Shown piece by piece: positions 28,107 to 37,891 of a stretch of 61,632 nt of DNA. The DNA is from an uncultured Bacteroidota bacterium (GTDB taxonomy: Bacteria > Bacteroidota > Bacteroidia > Bacteroidales > F082). Position numbers and translations under genes: made by a program. Positions within the stretch are counted from its first letter, which is position 1, and every line of letters starts with the position of its first letter. The notes beneath the pieces were generated by a model. That model did no database searches, was not told the origin of the DNA, and saw only the letters and a list, made by a program, of their open reading frames with translations. The DNA is taken from NCBI GenBank assembly GCA_903891085.1, contig CAITDJ010000095.1:1-61632 (forward strand), in the 5' to 3' direction.

Positions 28107-30938
28107 ATGACAATCCGAATTAAACAGTTGTTTCTGTTTCTAATATTTATTTTCACCTTATGTATTGATAATACAGCATTGGCTGCTTCGGTCATGCAGT
28201 CAGATGAAGAGAAAATAGCTGTTCTTTATGCCAAATCACTAGACCCACTCCAACCCGATTCAATTAAAATAGAAACATACCTTGATTTAGCAGAATTATT
28301 AAACTTTGAATCAAACGATTCGTATATGGAAAATTCTGCAGAAAATTTTTTTCAAACCGCACTAATCCTTGCGACAAAAAATAATTTACTGAAACATTTT
28401 CTCAAAGTAATTGATGTAAAAGGTGTAGATCATCGCAATAAGGCAGACTATACAATGGCCTTGGCCTGGCATGAAAAAGAACTTAAACTATGCGATTCAC
28501 TCAATTTCAACACTGAAAAAATAGTTGCTTTGAACAATTTAGGTGTTGTCCATCGTCGGATGGACGATTATCAAATTGGAAGTGAGTACCACTTTAAGGC
28601 ACTTAAACTTGCCGAAGAAACAAACAACATCAGCGGAATTTCGATTGCTACCAATGGGTTGGGAAATATCCAATACCTGCTGGATAACCTTGATGAAGCC
28701 ATGCGGCTATTTCGCGAATGTTTACGAATCGAACAATCAGTAAATAATTTGTTAGGCATTGCCATCAATCTGAATAATATTGGAAATGTTTATGAAAAAA
28801 TGGGCAATCACGACAGAGCACTAGAATACTATATGTTATCATTGGAGGCAAACCGTGCTATTGGCTCTCAAAAGGGTGTAGCTATCTGTTATAATGATAT
28901 AGGCAATATTTACCGTGAAAGAAAAGAATTTGATAAGGCATTAAATTACTGTTTGTTAGGCCTCGAATTGAATCAATCGATGAATGATTTAAACTACCTT
29001 GCAAACAGTCAGATACATATTGCAGAATTATTCATCGACAAAAAAGAATATAAAAACGCACTAAAATACCTTGAAGAAGCCCTGAAAGTATCTTTACAAA
29101 CCAAGTCAAAAGCAAATATTAAAGATGCATATCATTTGATGTATACGATTTACAAAAATCTTAATAAGCCTGTTTTAGCTTTGAATTACCTCGAAAAGGC
29201 AGGGCAACTAAACGATTCGATTTTAAATGAGGAGACACGTGGGTCAGTGTTGCAGATGCAAACACTATTTAACCGCGAAAGAAGTGAAAACCAGATTACA
29301 CTGCTTAAAAAACAAAAAGAAATTTCGGAATTAAGTAGCAAGCGACAAAAATTTATCACACTCATAACCGGAATCGTTTTAATGGGAGTATTGGCAGCCT
29401 TCAGTGTGGTCATATATTTTGTTCGCATGAAAACAAAGGCTAATAAGCTACTCAAAGTAAAAAATCAGGAAATTGAACGGACACAATCCGAATTAAAAAT
29501 TTACGCCGATCAGATGGAAATTGCCAAAGAAGAGGCTATTAGGAGCAATTTATTAAAGAGTCAGTTTTTGGCGAATATGAGTCACGAAATAAGAACTCCT
29601 ATGAACTCAGTCATCGGATTCACTGATATTTTAGCCATGATCATTACCGACCCTAAACAACTATCCTATTTAGAATCAATACGTTCGAGCGGAAATAATT
29701 TATTAATGCTTATCAATGATATTCTAGATTTATCGAAAATTGAAGCAGGGAAAATGGAAGTCGATAAAGGCCCCACGCGTATCAAGACGCTATTTGATGA
29801 AATCAGGAATATTTTTTCATTACAAATTATGGAGAAAAACATCAGGTTTTCACTGCACCTTGACGAAAGTGTTCCTGAATTAGTTTCCTTAAGCGAGATC
29901 CGACTTCGCCAGATTCTATTTAACCTTGTTGGTAATGCAATTAAATTTACGAAATACGGAGAGGTGAAGCTGGGCGTCATGATAGAAAAACACGAATCAG
30001 ATGATAGCTTTGATTTACATCTAAAAATAACTGATACCGGTATAGGAATACCTGCAGTAAGTCTGAATAAAATCTTTGAAGCCTTCTATCAGGAATCGGC
30101 AAATCTGGCTTCAGGTAGTGGAACCGGATTAGGCCTGACAATAACAAAACGATTGATTGAAGCCATGGATGGTAAAATAAGCGTTACAAGTGAGTTTGGC
30201 TCAGGTACCACTTTTTTTATAACTTTTAAAAATGTGACCAATAAATCGGATGAATTCGTAAAGAAACAAAGTATTCTTAAACATAATCTTCAAGCGGAAA
30301 AACCTGTGTTTTTCCTGCTTCTCTCCCAGGAACAAACAGAAGATGAATTGGTTAGTTTACTAAGATTCTTTGACATACAAATACATAGCTTTTATGAGAT
30401 AAATAAGTTAATGAATTTTCTCGAATACACAAAACCAGATTGTATTTTTATTGAACCTGATGGTTTTAGTGAAGATGGCATCATACATCTTTTAAGAAAT
30501 AAAATACCGGAAAGCAGTATCATTCTCGTGGGAACAGCAGTCAATCCAATATTACAACCATACTTTTTACCGTACAAACGATTTGTGATTCCTGATATGA
30601 CCAAAGCATTATTGAAATTCGTAAGAAGAATAGCTGTTGAAATGAAACCTGAACCAGAATCTGAATCAAATGACCTCCCGCCAATCAGCATAGCAATCCG
30701 TGATTCGGTTGATCAATTGCTATTAGCCAGAAATCATGCACAATACACCCAATTTATGAATGATAGCGAATCGTTTGTCGAACAGGTATTACATTTTGCT
30801 AAGCAAGTTGACAACAAAGCATTGCTCGAATATGGCAATGACCTTAAAAATTATGTTTCCACCTTTGATATTGAAAAAATAAATACCGAAATGGCAGAAT
30901 TCGACCAGTTACTGGCCCAACAAGGATTTCTTAGATAA
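28107..30938 (+). CDS. TPR-containing sensor histidine kinase with degenerate receiver
   Basis: Exported-sensor hybrid kinase, 943 aa. A TTG lies three codons upstream; the ATG giving MTIRIKQL starts the signal segment (to about residue 27). A periplasmic TPR solenoid (about 55-375) follows, then a coiled coil, a transmembrane helix (about 415-440), HisKA with phospho-His493 in NMSHEIRTPMN, and HATPase_c (N box NLVGNAIKFT, G1 DTGIGIP, G2 GTGLGLTI). Next is a receiver-like domain (about 735-850) in which the usual Asp is replaced (CIFIEPDGF), and a C-terminal helical bundle (about 865-943) without a histidine-phosphotransfer motif. The next gene, 22 bases on, encodes a protein with an intact receiver, the likely phosphate acceptor. 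Confidence 0.92.
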   Translation: MTIRIKQLFLFLIFIFTLCIDNTALAASVMQSDEEKIAVLYAKSLDPLQPDSIKIETYLDLAELLNFESNDSYMENSAENFFQTALILATKNNLLKHFLKVIDVKGVDHRNKADYTMALAWHEKELKLCDSLNFNTEKIVALNNLGVVHRRMDDYQIGSEYHFKALKLAEETNNISGISIATNGLGNIQYLLDNLDEAMRLFRECLRIEQSVNNLLGIAINLNNIGNVYEKMGNHDRALEYYMLSLEANRAIGSQKGVAICYNDIGNIYRERKEFDKALNYCLLGLELNQSMNDLNYLANSQIHIAELFIDKKEYKNALKYLEEALKVSLQTKSKANIKDAYHLMYTIYKNLNKPVLALNYLEKAGQLNDSILNEETRGSVLQMQTLFNRERSENQITLLKKQKEISELSSKRQKFITLITGIVLMGVLAAFSVVIYFVRMKTKANKLLKVKNQEIERTQSELKIYADQMEIAKEEAIRSNLLKSQFLANMSHEIRTPMNSVIGFTDILAMIITDPKQLSYLESIRSSGNNLLMLINDILDLSKIEAGKMEVDKGPTRIKTLFDEIRNIFSLQIMEKNIRFSLHLDESVPELVSLSEIRLRQILFNLVGNAIKFTKYGEVKLGVMIEKHESDDSFDLHLKITDTGIGIPAVSLNKIFEAFYQESANLASGSGTGLGLTITKRLIEAMDGKISVTSEFGSGTTFFITFKNVTNKSDEFVKKQSILKHNLQAEKPVFFLLLSQEQTEDELVSLLRFFDIQIHSFYEINKLMNFLEYTKPDCIFIEPDGFSEDGIIHLLRNKIPESSIILVGTAVNPILQPYFLPYKRFVIPDMTKALLKFVRRIAVEMKPEPESESNDLPPISIAIRDSVDQLLLARNHAQYTQFMNDSESFVEQVLHFAKQVDNKALLEYGNDLKNYVSTFDIEKINTEMAEFDQLLAQQGFLR

Positions 30939-30960
30939 ATTTAAAAAAGACAATACCCAA

Positions 30961-32127
30961 ATGAGCATACAATCAAACAAAACACGCGAAAGCCAGATTC
31001 TGATTGTTGACGATGTTGCCCGAAATATCCAGATTGTTGGTAATATTTTATCCAAGGAAATGCTTCGGATTGCCTATGCAACAAATGGTGAAACTGCCCT
31101 GCAACTAGCTTTTTCGAATGATTTCGATCTTGTTTTACTCGATATTATGATGCCCGGAATGGATGGATTCGAGGTTTGTAGACGCCTGCGCGAAAATGAA
31201 AAAACTGCCGATATACCCATAATTTTTTTAACTGCCAAATCAGATGTTGAAAGCATGCTGACTGGTTTTCAATTAGGCGCTCAGGATTATGTATCAAAAC
31301 CTTTCAATGCTTCAGAGCTAATAGCACGCGTCAGAACACACCTCGAACTGCGTGAAAAAAAACAACAACTCAGTCAGATGAATCAATTGTTGGAAGAAAA
31401 AGTGAAAGTCAGAACCATCGATCTGGAAAAAGCAAATAAACAATTGTTTCGCCTAGAAAAGGCCAAAAGTGAATTTTTGGGAATTATCAGCCATGAATTG
31501 AGAACACCGCTGAATGGTATCATCGGGTTGACCCAATTATTGGCACTTACTGAGGTCAATTCAGAACAAAAGCGATACCTTGAATTTCTTGAACAAACCT
31601 CTCAACGACTCACCCGGTTTGCTGAAACAGCGCTGCTTATTACTTCTTTACAGGCTGATAGTTTAAAAGTTGAATTATTTTGCAGTTCGGCATCCATTTT
31701 GTTTTCATCAGCAACAGAAAAACTGAAACATCTTATCAATGAAAAGTCAATCGAAATAAAAATAAATTTGGAATTGCCCGATATACGAATAGTCGCTGAT
31801 ACTATATTAATCAATAAATCTGTTTCGTTGTTACTCGAAAACAGCATTTATCATCTACCCAAACATGGAGTCGTCAGCTTATCTGCCTACAAAGAAAATC
31901 AAAAAATCGTCATTGAAATTAGAGATAACGGTAAAGGATTTGAAGAAGAGGTGCTGGTTCACTTAAATGAGATTGTCTCCAGGAATGTAACAACCGTGAG
32001 TGAAGGCGTTGGCCTTTCAATTGCAGCGGTAAAACTAATTATGGATGCGCATGATGGGATTCTGCAACTTAAAAATAACGATACCGGAGGTGCTTGTATA
32101 CGATTACTATTTGATGATATCAACTGA
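30961..32127 (+). CDS. Receiver-histidine kinase fusion (soluble)
   Basis: 388-residue cytoplasmic protein. The receiver domain (10-128) has the acidic pair in ILIVDDVA, phosphoacceptor Asp61 in VLLDIMMPGMDG and the Lys in YVSKPFNA. A coiled coil (about 130-168) leads to HisKA with His178 in IISHELRTPLNG, and a short HATPase_c with LLENSIYH, IRDNGKGFEE and GVGLSIAAVKL. It lies 22 bases behind the TPR kinase and is probably co-transcribed. The pair suggests a relay in which the membrane kinase phosphorylates Asp61, which in turn controls this kinase; no DNA-binding output is encoded nearby, so the final target is unknown. Confidence 0.9.
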   Translation: MSIQSNKTRESQILIVDDVARNIQIVGNILSKEMLRIAYATNGETALQLAFSNDFDLVLLDIMMPGMDGFEVCRRLRENEKTADIPIIFLTAKSDVESMLTGFQLGAQDYVSKPFNASELIARVRTHLELREKKQQLSQMNQLLEEKVKVRTIDLEKANKQLFRLEKAKSEFLGIISHELRTPLNGIIGLTQLLALTEVNSEQKRYLEFLEQTSQRLTRFAETALLITSLQADSLKVELFCSSASILFSSATEKLKHLINEKSIEIKINLELPDIRIVADTILINKSVSLLLENSIYHLPKHGVVSLSAYKENQKIVIEIRDNGKGFEEEVLVHLNEIVSRNVTTVSEGVGLSIAAVKLIMDAHDGILQLKNNDTGGACIRLLFDDIN

Positions 32128-32181
32128 TATTCTGATAGTTAACAAATAGACTTAAGCAAGGGTATCCCATTGTGAATTTTG

Positions 32182-32189
32182 TATCTTTG
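32182..32189 (+). promoter_or_regulatory. -7 box (TATCTTTG) before fabG-like gene
   Basis: An exact TAnnTTTG match, 34 bases before the ATG. No obvious TTG at the -33 position. Confidence 0.55.
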
Positions 32190-32215
32190 GCGAATCAATT
32201 TAAACAATTACAAAA

Positions 32216-32962
32216 ATGAAATTATTAGAAGGAAAAGTAGCATTAATAACCGGTGGAGCACGTGGAATAGGTAAAGCGTTGGCACTTCGATTTGCAGCGG
32301 AAGGTGCTTCAGTGGCTGTTTCTGATTTAAAATATGACGAACAGATGCAGCAAACTGAATTAGAAATCAGGGCATTTGGTGTACAGGCAAAAGGATATGC
32401 ATCCAATGCAGGATCACTGCAGGATAGTGAACTGCTGGCAGAAAATGTAGTAGCTGATTTCGGAAGAATTGATATTCTGGTCAACAATGCAGGAATAACC
32501 CGCGATAATTTATTAATGCGTATGACAGAGCAGGACTGGGATCTGGTAATGGCCGTTAACCTGAAATCGGTTTTTAACCTTACCAAAGCTGTTCAACGAT
32601 TCATGATAAAACAAAGGAGCGGATCGATCATTAATATGAGTTCGGTGGTTGGTGTGAATGGAAATGCCGGTCAGTCTAATTACTCAGCTTCGAAGGCAGG
32701 AATGATAGGTTTTACAAAATCAATCGCACAGGAATTAGGCAGCCGTAACATCCGTTGTAATGCTATTGCACCAGGATTCATCGAAACGGAAATGACCCAT
32801 AAACTTCCTGATGACGTTCGTAATCAATGGATTAGTGAAATCCCATTGAAACGTAGCGGTAAGCCGGATGATGTTGCTGATGTTGCCATATTTCTTGCTT
32901 GTGGTCTTTCATCTTATGTTACCGGTCAGGTTATAAGCGTTTGCGGCGGAATGAGTATGTAG
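32216..32962 (+). CDS. fabG: 3-oxoacyl-[acyl-carrier-protein] reductase (SDR family)
   Basis: NADPH-dependent reductase of the fatty-acid elongation cycle. At 248 aa it is a classical short-chain dehydrogenase: cofactor motif TGGARGIGKAL (about 12-22), NNAGITRDNLL (about 91-101, the FabG-type continuation), and the Ser-Tyr-Lys set in SSVVGVNGNAGQSNYSASKAG (Ser about 141, Tyr about 156, Lys about 160). The C-terminus CGGMSM is FabG-like. It stands alone rather than in a fab cluster, so a paralogue with another acyl substrate cannot be excluded. The downstream VWA-like gene follows after 73 bases. Confidence 0.88.
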   Translation: MKLLEGKVALITGGARGIGKALALRFAAEGASVAVSDLKYDEQMQQTELEIRAFGVQAKGYASNAGSLQDSELLAENVVADFGRIDILVNNAGITRDNLLMRMTEQDWDLVMAVNLKSVFNLTKAVQRFMIKQRSGSIINMSSVVGVNGNAGQSNYSASKAGMIGFTKSIAQELGSRNIRCNAIAPGFIETEMTHKLPDDVRNQWISEIPLKRSGKPDDVADVAIFLACGLSSYVTGQVISVCGGMSM

Positions 32963-33035
32963 TTTTATATTTATCCCTATTCTGTGATAATGAAACCAAC
33001 GTATTAACATCATTTTTATATTATCCTAAAACAAA

Positions 33036-35123
33036 GTGCCTTTTCAATTAAGTTTTGATTATCCTTTTTGGATGTTTGTTATTGTTATAATAACCGGCAT
33101 TGCGTTTGCCTCATTTCTCTATTTCAAAAACAGCAGAGAACCTTATAGTAAAGGTCTTACGATTATTCTATTTGTTCTTCGATTTGTGATTGTTTCGATC
33201 ATTGTTTTTCTCTTACTCAAACCATTTATCCTTCATACCAAAAAACAAATCGAGCAACCTATCCTCATTGTAGCCCATGATAATTCTGCATCAATTGCAT
33301 TAACAAGTGATTCAACTTTTTATAAAAATGTTTACCCTGGCATAATTGACAGTTTAATTTCTTCGCTAGGAAGCAAATTCAACATTGAGTTTTACCAATT
33401 TGGCCAGAAAACAGTCAAGGAAAAAACCCTTTCATTTACAGATCAAAATACAAATCTGGCCGGTATTTTTGAAACTGTGCAAAATAACTATATCAATCGT
33501 AATGTTGGTGCAATCTTACTTTTTTCTGATGGAATATATAACAAAGGCATACATCCGGCCAATGCATCAGAATCGATCAATGTGCCTGTTTTAGCGATCG
33601 CACTGGGTGATACAGTTCCGCATCCGGATATATCTGTTTTTGATCTGAGATACAATAAAAAGGTATATCAAAAAACCATGTTTACAGTTGAAACCATCAT
33701 ACGGGCTTCACAATTACAGGGAAAAACTGCGATTATCGAGCTTTTCGATCAAAATAAAAAAATTGATGAAAGGAAAATACAGATTGGAAGCGATAAATTC
33801 TCTTCCTCACAGTATTTTTTGGTTGAAGCAAATGAAACCGGATACAAACAATTGACTGTCAAAATAAAGACAGAGGTGAATGAATCGATCACAACCAATA
33901 ATGAACGAAAGTTTTTCGTTGAGGTGGTTTCCGAAAAAAAACGAATTCTGATCTGGGCACAAGCTCCACACCCCGATATTGCTGCTATCCGTTCAAGTCT
34001 GGGAGAAAATTTTGAGTCTATCGTGAAATTCGGAAAATATATTCAGGACAAAAATGAAAGTTATGATTTACTCATCCTGCATCAGCTTCCATCTAATAGC
34101 ACCGATTTTCAATTAATTAGTCAGTATTTAGAAACAAATAAGCAACTGCCGGTATTCATGATCGTTGGAACAGATACTGACATGAATTTATTTAACAAAC
34201 TGCAACCAGCCTTTCAGATTGAATCGGGCAAAGTCAAAGGTGTTGAGAGCAGCCCAACGATCAATGAAACTTTTGGTCTTTTTCATACAGAAAATGCTGA
34301 CAATGAATACCTGGAAACAATGCCACCGCTTTTCTCTCCTTTTGGCATATATGAAAAGAAACTTACGGATAAGGTGTTATTCTTCCAAAAAGTAAGGGAA
34401 ATAGAAACCAATCAGCCATTGATTTCTTTTGTTTCAGATGATTTCAGAAAGCTTGGGTTTATTTTTGGTACAGGTATTTGGCGCTGGCGTTTGGCTATTG
34501 CGGGTGAAAAGGGAACTCCGGCCATTTTTGATCAACTCATCAATAAATCAATTACTTATTTATTAATAAAAGAAAATAATGATCCTTTGCAGATTTTTGT
34601 TGACGACAGCTACAACCAAACTGAAGGAATCACAATGAAAGCACTTCTTTATAACAAAACAGGTGAACTGATCAATGATACAGAGCTTACAATGGAGATT
34701 TCAAATTATAATAATTCAAAAGTATATCCGTATGTCTTCGCTCAAAAAGACAAAGGGTATGAACTCAATGCAGGCAAACTTCCTGCCGGGCCATATTTTT
34801 TCAGCGCACAGACTACGGTTGGAAACGAGATTATCAAAGCCACAGGAAAGTTTGAAGTGGAAACCACTTCTCCTGAAGGGGCGAACCTGGTTGCCAATCA
34901 CCAGTTATTGTATCAAATTGCCAATCAAAGCGGAGGAAGAGTCATTTCAAAAGACAGTTTGCAACTGATTTCGACCTGGCTTGAAAATCAAAAAGGAATT
35001 GCATCCATAGCACATTATAGTGACAGCTTTCTGCCAATTATTAATTATTACTGGGCTTTGATTATTTTGATCCTGCTCCTTTTTACCGAATGGTTACTCA
35101 GAAAAGTATTTGGGTCCTATTAA
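33036..35123 (+). CDS. VWA-like membrane protein (BatA/aerotolerance-like)
   Basis: 695-residue membrane protein. The start is a GTG; the family N-terminus (FQLSFDYPFW, then two membrane helices at about 11-30 and 43-65) requires it, and the next Met falls inside the first helix. A von Willebrand A-like domain follows (about 75-200) with a complete DxSxS metal-site motif DNSAS (82-86). Later there are beta-rich domains (about 205-640) and a C-terminal membrane helix (about 668-688). The layout resembles the large VWA/glutamine-amidotransferase-like membrane proteins found beside Bat genes in Bacteroidota. The role is unknown, possibly envelope assembly. No MoxR ATPase or bat genes adjoin it. 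Confidence 0.75.
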   Translation: MPFQLSFDYPFWMFVIVIITGIAFASFLYFKNSREPYSKGLTIILFVLRFVIVSIIVFLLLKPFILHTKKQIEQPILIVAHDNSASIALTSDSTFYKNVYPGIIDSLISSLGSKFNIEFYQFGQKTVKEKTLSFTDQNTNLAGIFETVQNNYINRNVGAILLFSDGIYNKGIHPANASESINVPVLAIALGDTVPHPDISVFDLRYNKKVYQKTMFTVETIIRASQLQGKTAIIELFDQNKKIDERKIQIGSDKFSSSQYFLVEANETGYKQLTVKIKTEVNESITTNNERKFFVEVVSEKKRILIWAQAPHPDIAAIRSSLGENFESIVKFGKYIQDKNESYDLLILHQLPSNSTDFQLISQYLETNKQLPVFMIVGTDTDMNLFNKLQPAFQIESGKVKGVESSPTINETFGLFHTENADNEYLETMPPLFSPFGIYEKKLTDKVLFFQKVREIETNQPLISFVSDDFRKLGFIFGTGIWRWRLAIAGEKGTPAIFDQLINKSITYLLIKENNDPLQIFVDDSYNQTEGITMKALLYNKTGELINDTELTMEISNYNNSKVYPYVFAQKDKGYELNAGKLPAGPYFFSAQTTVGNEIIKATGKFEVETTSPEGANLVANHQLLYQIANQSGGRVISKDSLQLISTWLENQKGIASIAHYSDSFLPIINYYWALIILILLLFTEWLLRKVFGSY

Positions 35124-35155
35124 GTTGAAGAAAACAGAAATTGACTTACTTCAAC

Positions 35156-35956
35156 CTAATAATTATGACGATCTAAAACCGTAAGGAAGGTCTTTAACAC
35201 AATTTCTAGATCTTTTTTTGGAGAAGAAACCATGGCATACATATTGTCGAGTTTGATCCTGTCCTCTTCACTCTGAAACCGGTTATGTGAAATTTGCCAC
35301 ATTCCGGTAATTCCGGCAGGAGCAAGAAACCTGTATGCCAATTGGTCGCTTGTAAGTTTTTCAGCCTCATATAATGGTAAAGGCCTGTTACCGACAATTG
35401 ACATATCGCCTTTCAACACATTGAAAAATTGGGGCAACTCGTCCAGGTTAGTGCGGCGGATTATTCTTCCAACCCAGGTTACCCGTGGATCGTCCTTCAC
35501 TTTAAAAAAAGTAGGTAAATCGGACATACGTTTTTTTAACTCAAGGTACCAGTTTTCGCAAATTTCAGTTCCTTCGATATACAGGGTGGGTGAACATTTA
35601 CGCCCTAATCGCTCACATTCCGGACAAACCGATTGTTTTTTTAAGCTTTCGTTGTGGTGTTTATTTATGAGGTAAAGGTTCAAATCGGATAGTTTCTCAC
35701 GCTCTGCCTCAGCAGTTCTGCGCATTGAACGAAATTTATAAAATGTAAACATATCATAACCAGACCCAACTCTAATCGATTTATAAACAATTGGTCCTTT
35801 TGACTCGATCTTAATACAAATACCAATGAGGAGCATAAATGGGCTGGAAACAAGAATTGCCAGCACAGAAAAAATAACATCAAAACTTCGTTTCCCGAAT
35901 CCTATTCGAAAATCTTTAAAAGATTCCGGTTTGTTGTTGTCTATTATTTTTCTCAT
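35156..35956 (-). CDS. Sugar transferase with four-cysteine insert
   Basis: Bacterial sugar transferase of 266 aa with one membrane helix (about 26-48). It is the short catalytic form that primes polysaccharide synthesis on undecaprenyl phosphate. Motifs are KRSFDVIFS, FYKFRSM, DDPRVTWVGRIIRRTNLDE, LPQFFNVLKGDMSIVGNRPLP and PAGITGMWQ. Between KFRSM and DDPRVT it has an insert of about 60 residues (about 85-150) with Cys111, Cys114, Cys121 and Cys133, in the pattern CPEC-x6-C-x11-C, suggestive of metal binding. The 471-residue enzyme at 22 kb has no such insert. It converges with the upstream VWA gene and is unlinked to other glycan genes here. Confidence 0.9.
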   Translation of the reverse strand: MRKIIDNNKPESFKDFRIGFGKRSFDVIFSVLAILVSSPFMLLIGICIKIESKGPIVYKSIRVGSGYDMFTFYKFRSMRRTAEAEREKLSDLNLYLINKHHNESLKKQSVCPECERLGRKCSPTLYIEGTEICENWYLELKKRMSDLPTFFKVKDDPRVTWVGRIIRRTNLDELPQFFNVLKGDMSIVGNRPLPLYEAEKLTSDQLAYRFLAPAGITGMWQISHNRFQSEEDRIKLDNMYAMVSSPKKDLEIVLKTFLTVLDRHNY

Positions 35957-36058
35957 TTTTCCTTCATAAAAAACACCTTATCTCTTCCCTATTCGAATGT
36001 AAAATTAATTAATTGATGCAAGTTACAACCTAAAGTTAATTTTTTGATTGCTAAAAAA

Positions 36059-36862
36059 TTAAGCATCACGTTTCTTTATAACTAAATATGTGATTAACAG
36101 AAATATAAATGAATAAAATATACTTAGTAAAACATCCATGGGCTCAATGAATTCTCTGAAATTTACGCCAAAAAGCTTCATGAGTCCTGTATTTGGAACG
36201 TCAATCAGTCTTCCAAATGTTTTCAATGGCAAGTATTTTGCAATATTTTCGTTCAACTTAAAGCCCAAAACAGGCTCAACTATGAAAAAATAAACAGAAA
36301 AAACTACTATGGCCAGACCTGACCGTTTTAGTAGTATAGAGATCATTAATGCAAAACTGCAAATACCAAAAACTTCGAGAAAATAGGCCCACAGAAAACC
36401 ACTTTTTGTGGCAATCATCTCAAATTGTAAATCATTCGTATGCACTATTCCCAAAATAAAAACACAAATGCTTACAACGATGGCTGAAATGATCGAAAGT
36501 GCCAAAATAAAAATGAACTTAGTTAAAAAGACTTCTTCACGGCTAAGGCCATTGATAAGATGTTGCCTAATCGTTCGGAAAGTGAATTCATTGGTAATGA
36601 ATAAAATAACCACAAAAGCCAGCAGCGGTTTTAAAAAGCCTGCCAAATAGGTAAGACTATGCCAAACATATGGAAAAACATAAATAGAAAGACTAGGGAT
36701 GGGTATGGGTGAGTTTTTTGAGGCATTTGAAGTGACCCTGTTAATAAAAGCTTCAGCACCAAATAATTCAACTGTAATACTTAATATATAAAGCCCCAAC
36801 ACAACCCAGAAAATTGGATTTTTGGCATGCTTTCTCCATTCAATTTTTAGTAAGTATTTCAT
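36059..36862 (-). CDS. ABC-2 type transporter permease
   Basis: Membrane subunit of an ABC exporter, 267 aa, with about six hydrophobic segments (17-35, 58-90, 108-135, 150-170, 178-197 and 240-262). The motif LLKIEWRKHAKNPIFWVVLG at the N-terminus is typical of NatB/ABC-2 permeases. Its ATG overlaps the stop of the ATPase gene by four bases (ATGA), so it partners with the adjacent ATP-binding protein. The substrate is unknown; such single-pair exporters serve roles from sodium efflux to peptide or bacitracin resistance. Confidence 0.88.
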   Translation of the reverse strand: MKYLLKIEWRKHAKNPIFWVVLGLYILSITVELFGAEAFINRVTSNASKNSPIPIPSLSIYVFPYVWHSLTYLAGFLKPLLAFVVILFITNEFTFRTIRQHLINGLSREEVFLTKFIFILALSIISAIVVSICVFILGIVHTNDLQFEMIATKSGFLWAYFLEVFGICSFALMISILLKRSGLAIVVFSVYFFIVEPVLGFKLNENIAKYLPLKTFGRLIDVPNTGLMKLFGVNFREFIEPMDVLLSIFYSFIFLLITYLVIKKRDA

Positions 36863-37758
36863 GCCTGATCAGCTAATATTTCAAGAAAATACTTTTCCAA
36901 ATTCATTTTTTCAGTGCTAAGATGATCCAATACCAAGCCTTTACCAAATAAAAACCGGTTGAGATCAGCAGGGGTTACATCATGTTTAAGTTCAGCTTTG
37001 ACATAACCATCCATCATTACCGGATTTATGACACCCTCAAATGATAACAGATGTGTTAAAAGTGCTGTCAGATCATCTGCTCCAAGTTCTACCATACGTG
37101 TATTGCCAAGCATATTGTCCACTTTCCCCGAAAAAAGACATTTGCCATGATCCATCACTGCCACATGCGAACAAATCTTCTGAACCTCATCGAGCAGATG
37201 ACTTGCCAGAATGATAGTTTTACCCATCTTTGCAATAGACCTGATCAGGTTTCTTATTTCGGCAATACCCTGTGGATCGAGCCCATTGGTAGGTTCATCA
37301 AGGATAAGTACTTCAGGATTTCCTAATAGCGCAGCACCCACAGCCAACCGTTGTTTCATACCGAGTGAATAGGTTCTGAAAGCGCTGTCACGTCGCTGAA
37401 AAAGACCAACCTGATGCAGAATATCATCAATTCCACTGTAGGAAACTCTTTTAATATCAGCAATCAGTTTTAAATTATCAACAGCATCTAAAAATGGATA
37501 AAAAAGAGGAACCTCCAAGATGGATCCAATACGTCGGATCGTGCCTGAATTGTGCTTTTCGCCAAACCACTGATAACTTCCGCTATCTAAACTAATCGCA
37601 CCCAGAACGATACCGAGGGTTGTGGTTTTACCGCTTCCATTAGGTCCTAAAATACCAAATACCTCACCCCGCCTGATTTCGAGACTCAATTTGTCAACAG
37701 CCCTTATCCGGCCATAATTTTTTGATAAATCCTTAATTGAAAGCAAGTTGTTTTCCAA
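36859..37758 (-). CDS. ABC transporter ATP-binding protein (CcmA/NatA type)
   Basis: ATPase subunit of the exporter, 299 aa. Walker A GPNGSGKTT (about 38-46), Q-loop region GSILEVPLFYP, signature YSLGMKQRLAVGAALLG (about 131-147), Walker B LILDEPTNGLDP and the His switch ASHLLDEV are all present. The C-terminal 80 residues form the small domain common to NatA/DrrA-type subunits. The apparent start is TTG; no ATG in frame gives a better N-terminus because ENNLLSIKDLSKNYG aligns with the family start. It is translationally coupled to the permease through a four-base overlap. Confidence 0.92.
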   Translation of the reverse strand: MENNLLSIKDLSKNYGRIRAVDKLSLEIRRGEVFGILGPNGSGKTTTLGIVLGAISLDSGSYQWFGEKHNSGTIRRIGSILEVPLFYPFLDAVDNLKLIADIKRVSYSGIDDILHQVGLFQRRDSAFRTYSLGMKQRLAVGAALLGNPEVLILDEPTNGLDPQGIAEIRNLIRSIAKMGKTIILASHLLDEVQKICSHVAVMDHGKCLFSGKVDNMLGNTRMVELGADDLTALLTHLLSFEGVINPVMMDGYVKAELKHDVTPADLNRFLFGKGLVLDHLSTEKMNLEKYFLEILADQA

Positions 37759-37812
37759 TCAGATGCATTTTTCTACAAAGTTACACGAATTTAAACCATA
37801 TATAAGCATGTT

Positions 37813-37843
37813 TTGTAGCAACAAGTCGTTTTTTATATCTTTG
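37813..37843 (+). promoter_or_regulatory. Promoter of the FKBP gene (TTG-N20-TATCTTTG)
   Basis: A -33 TTG at 37813-37815 and a -7 TATCTTTG at 37836-37843, 20 bases apart: a textbook Bacteroidota promoter. The ATG is 49 bases beyond the -7 box. Confidence 0.75.
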
Positions 37844-37891
37844 CACCTTAAAAATTTTGAATTTCATTAGAAATAAATTAACCCTTTATTC

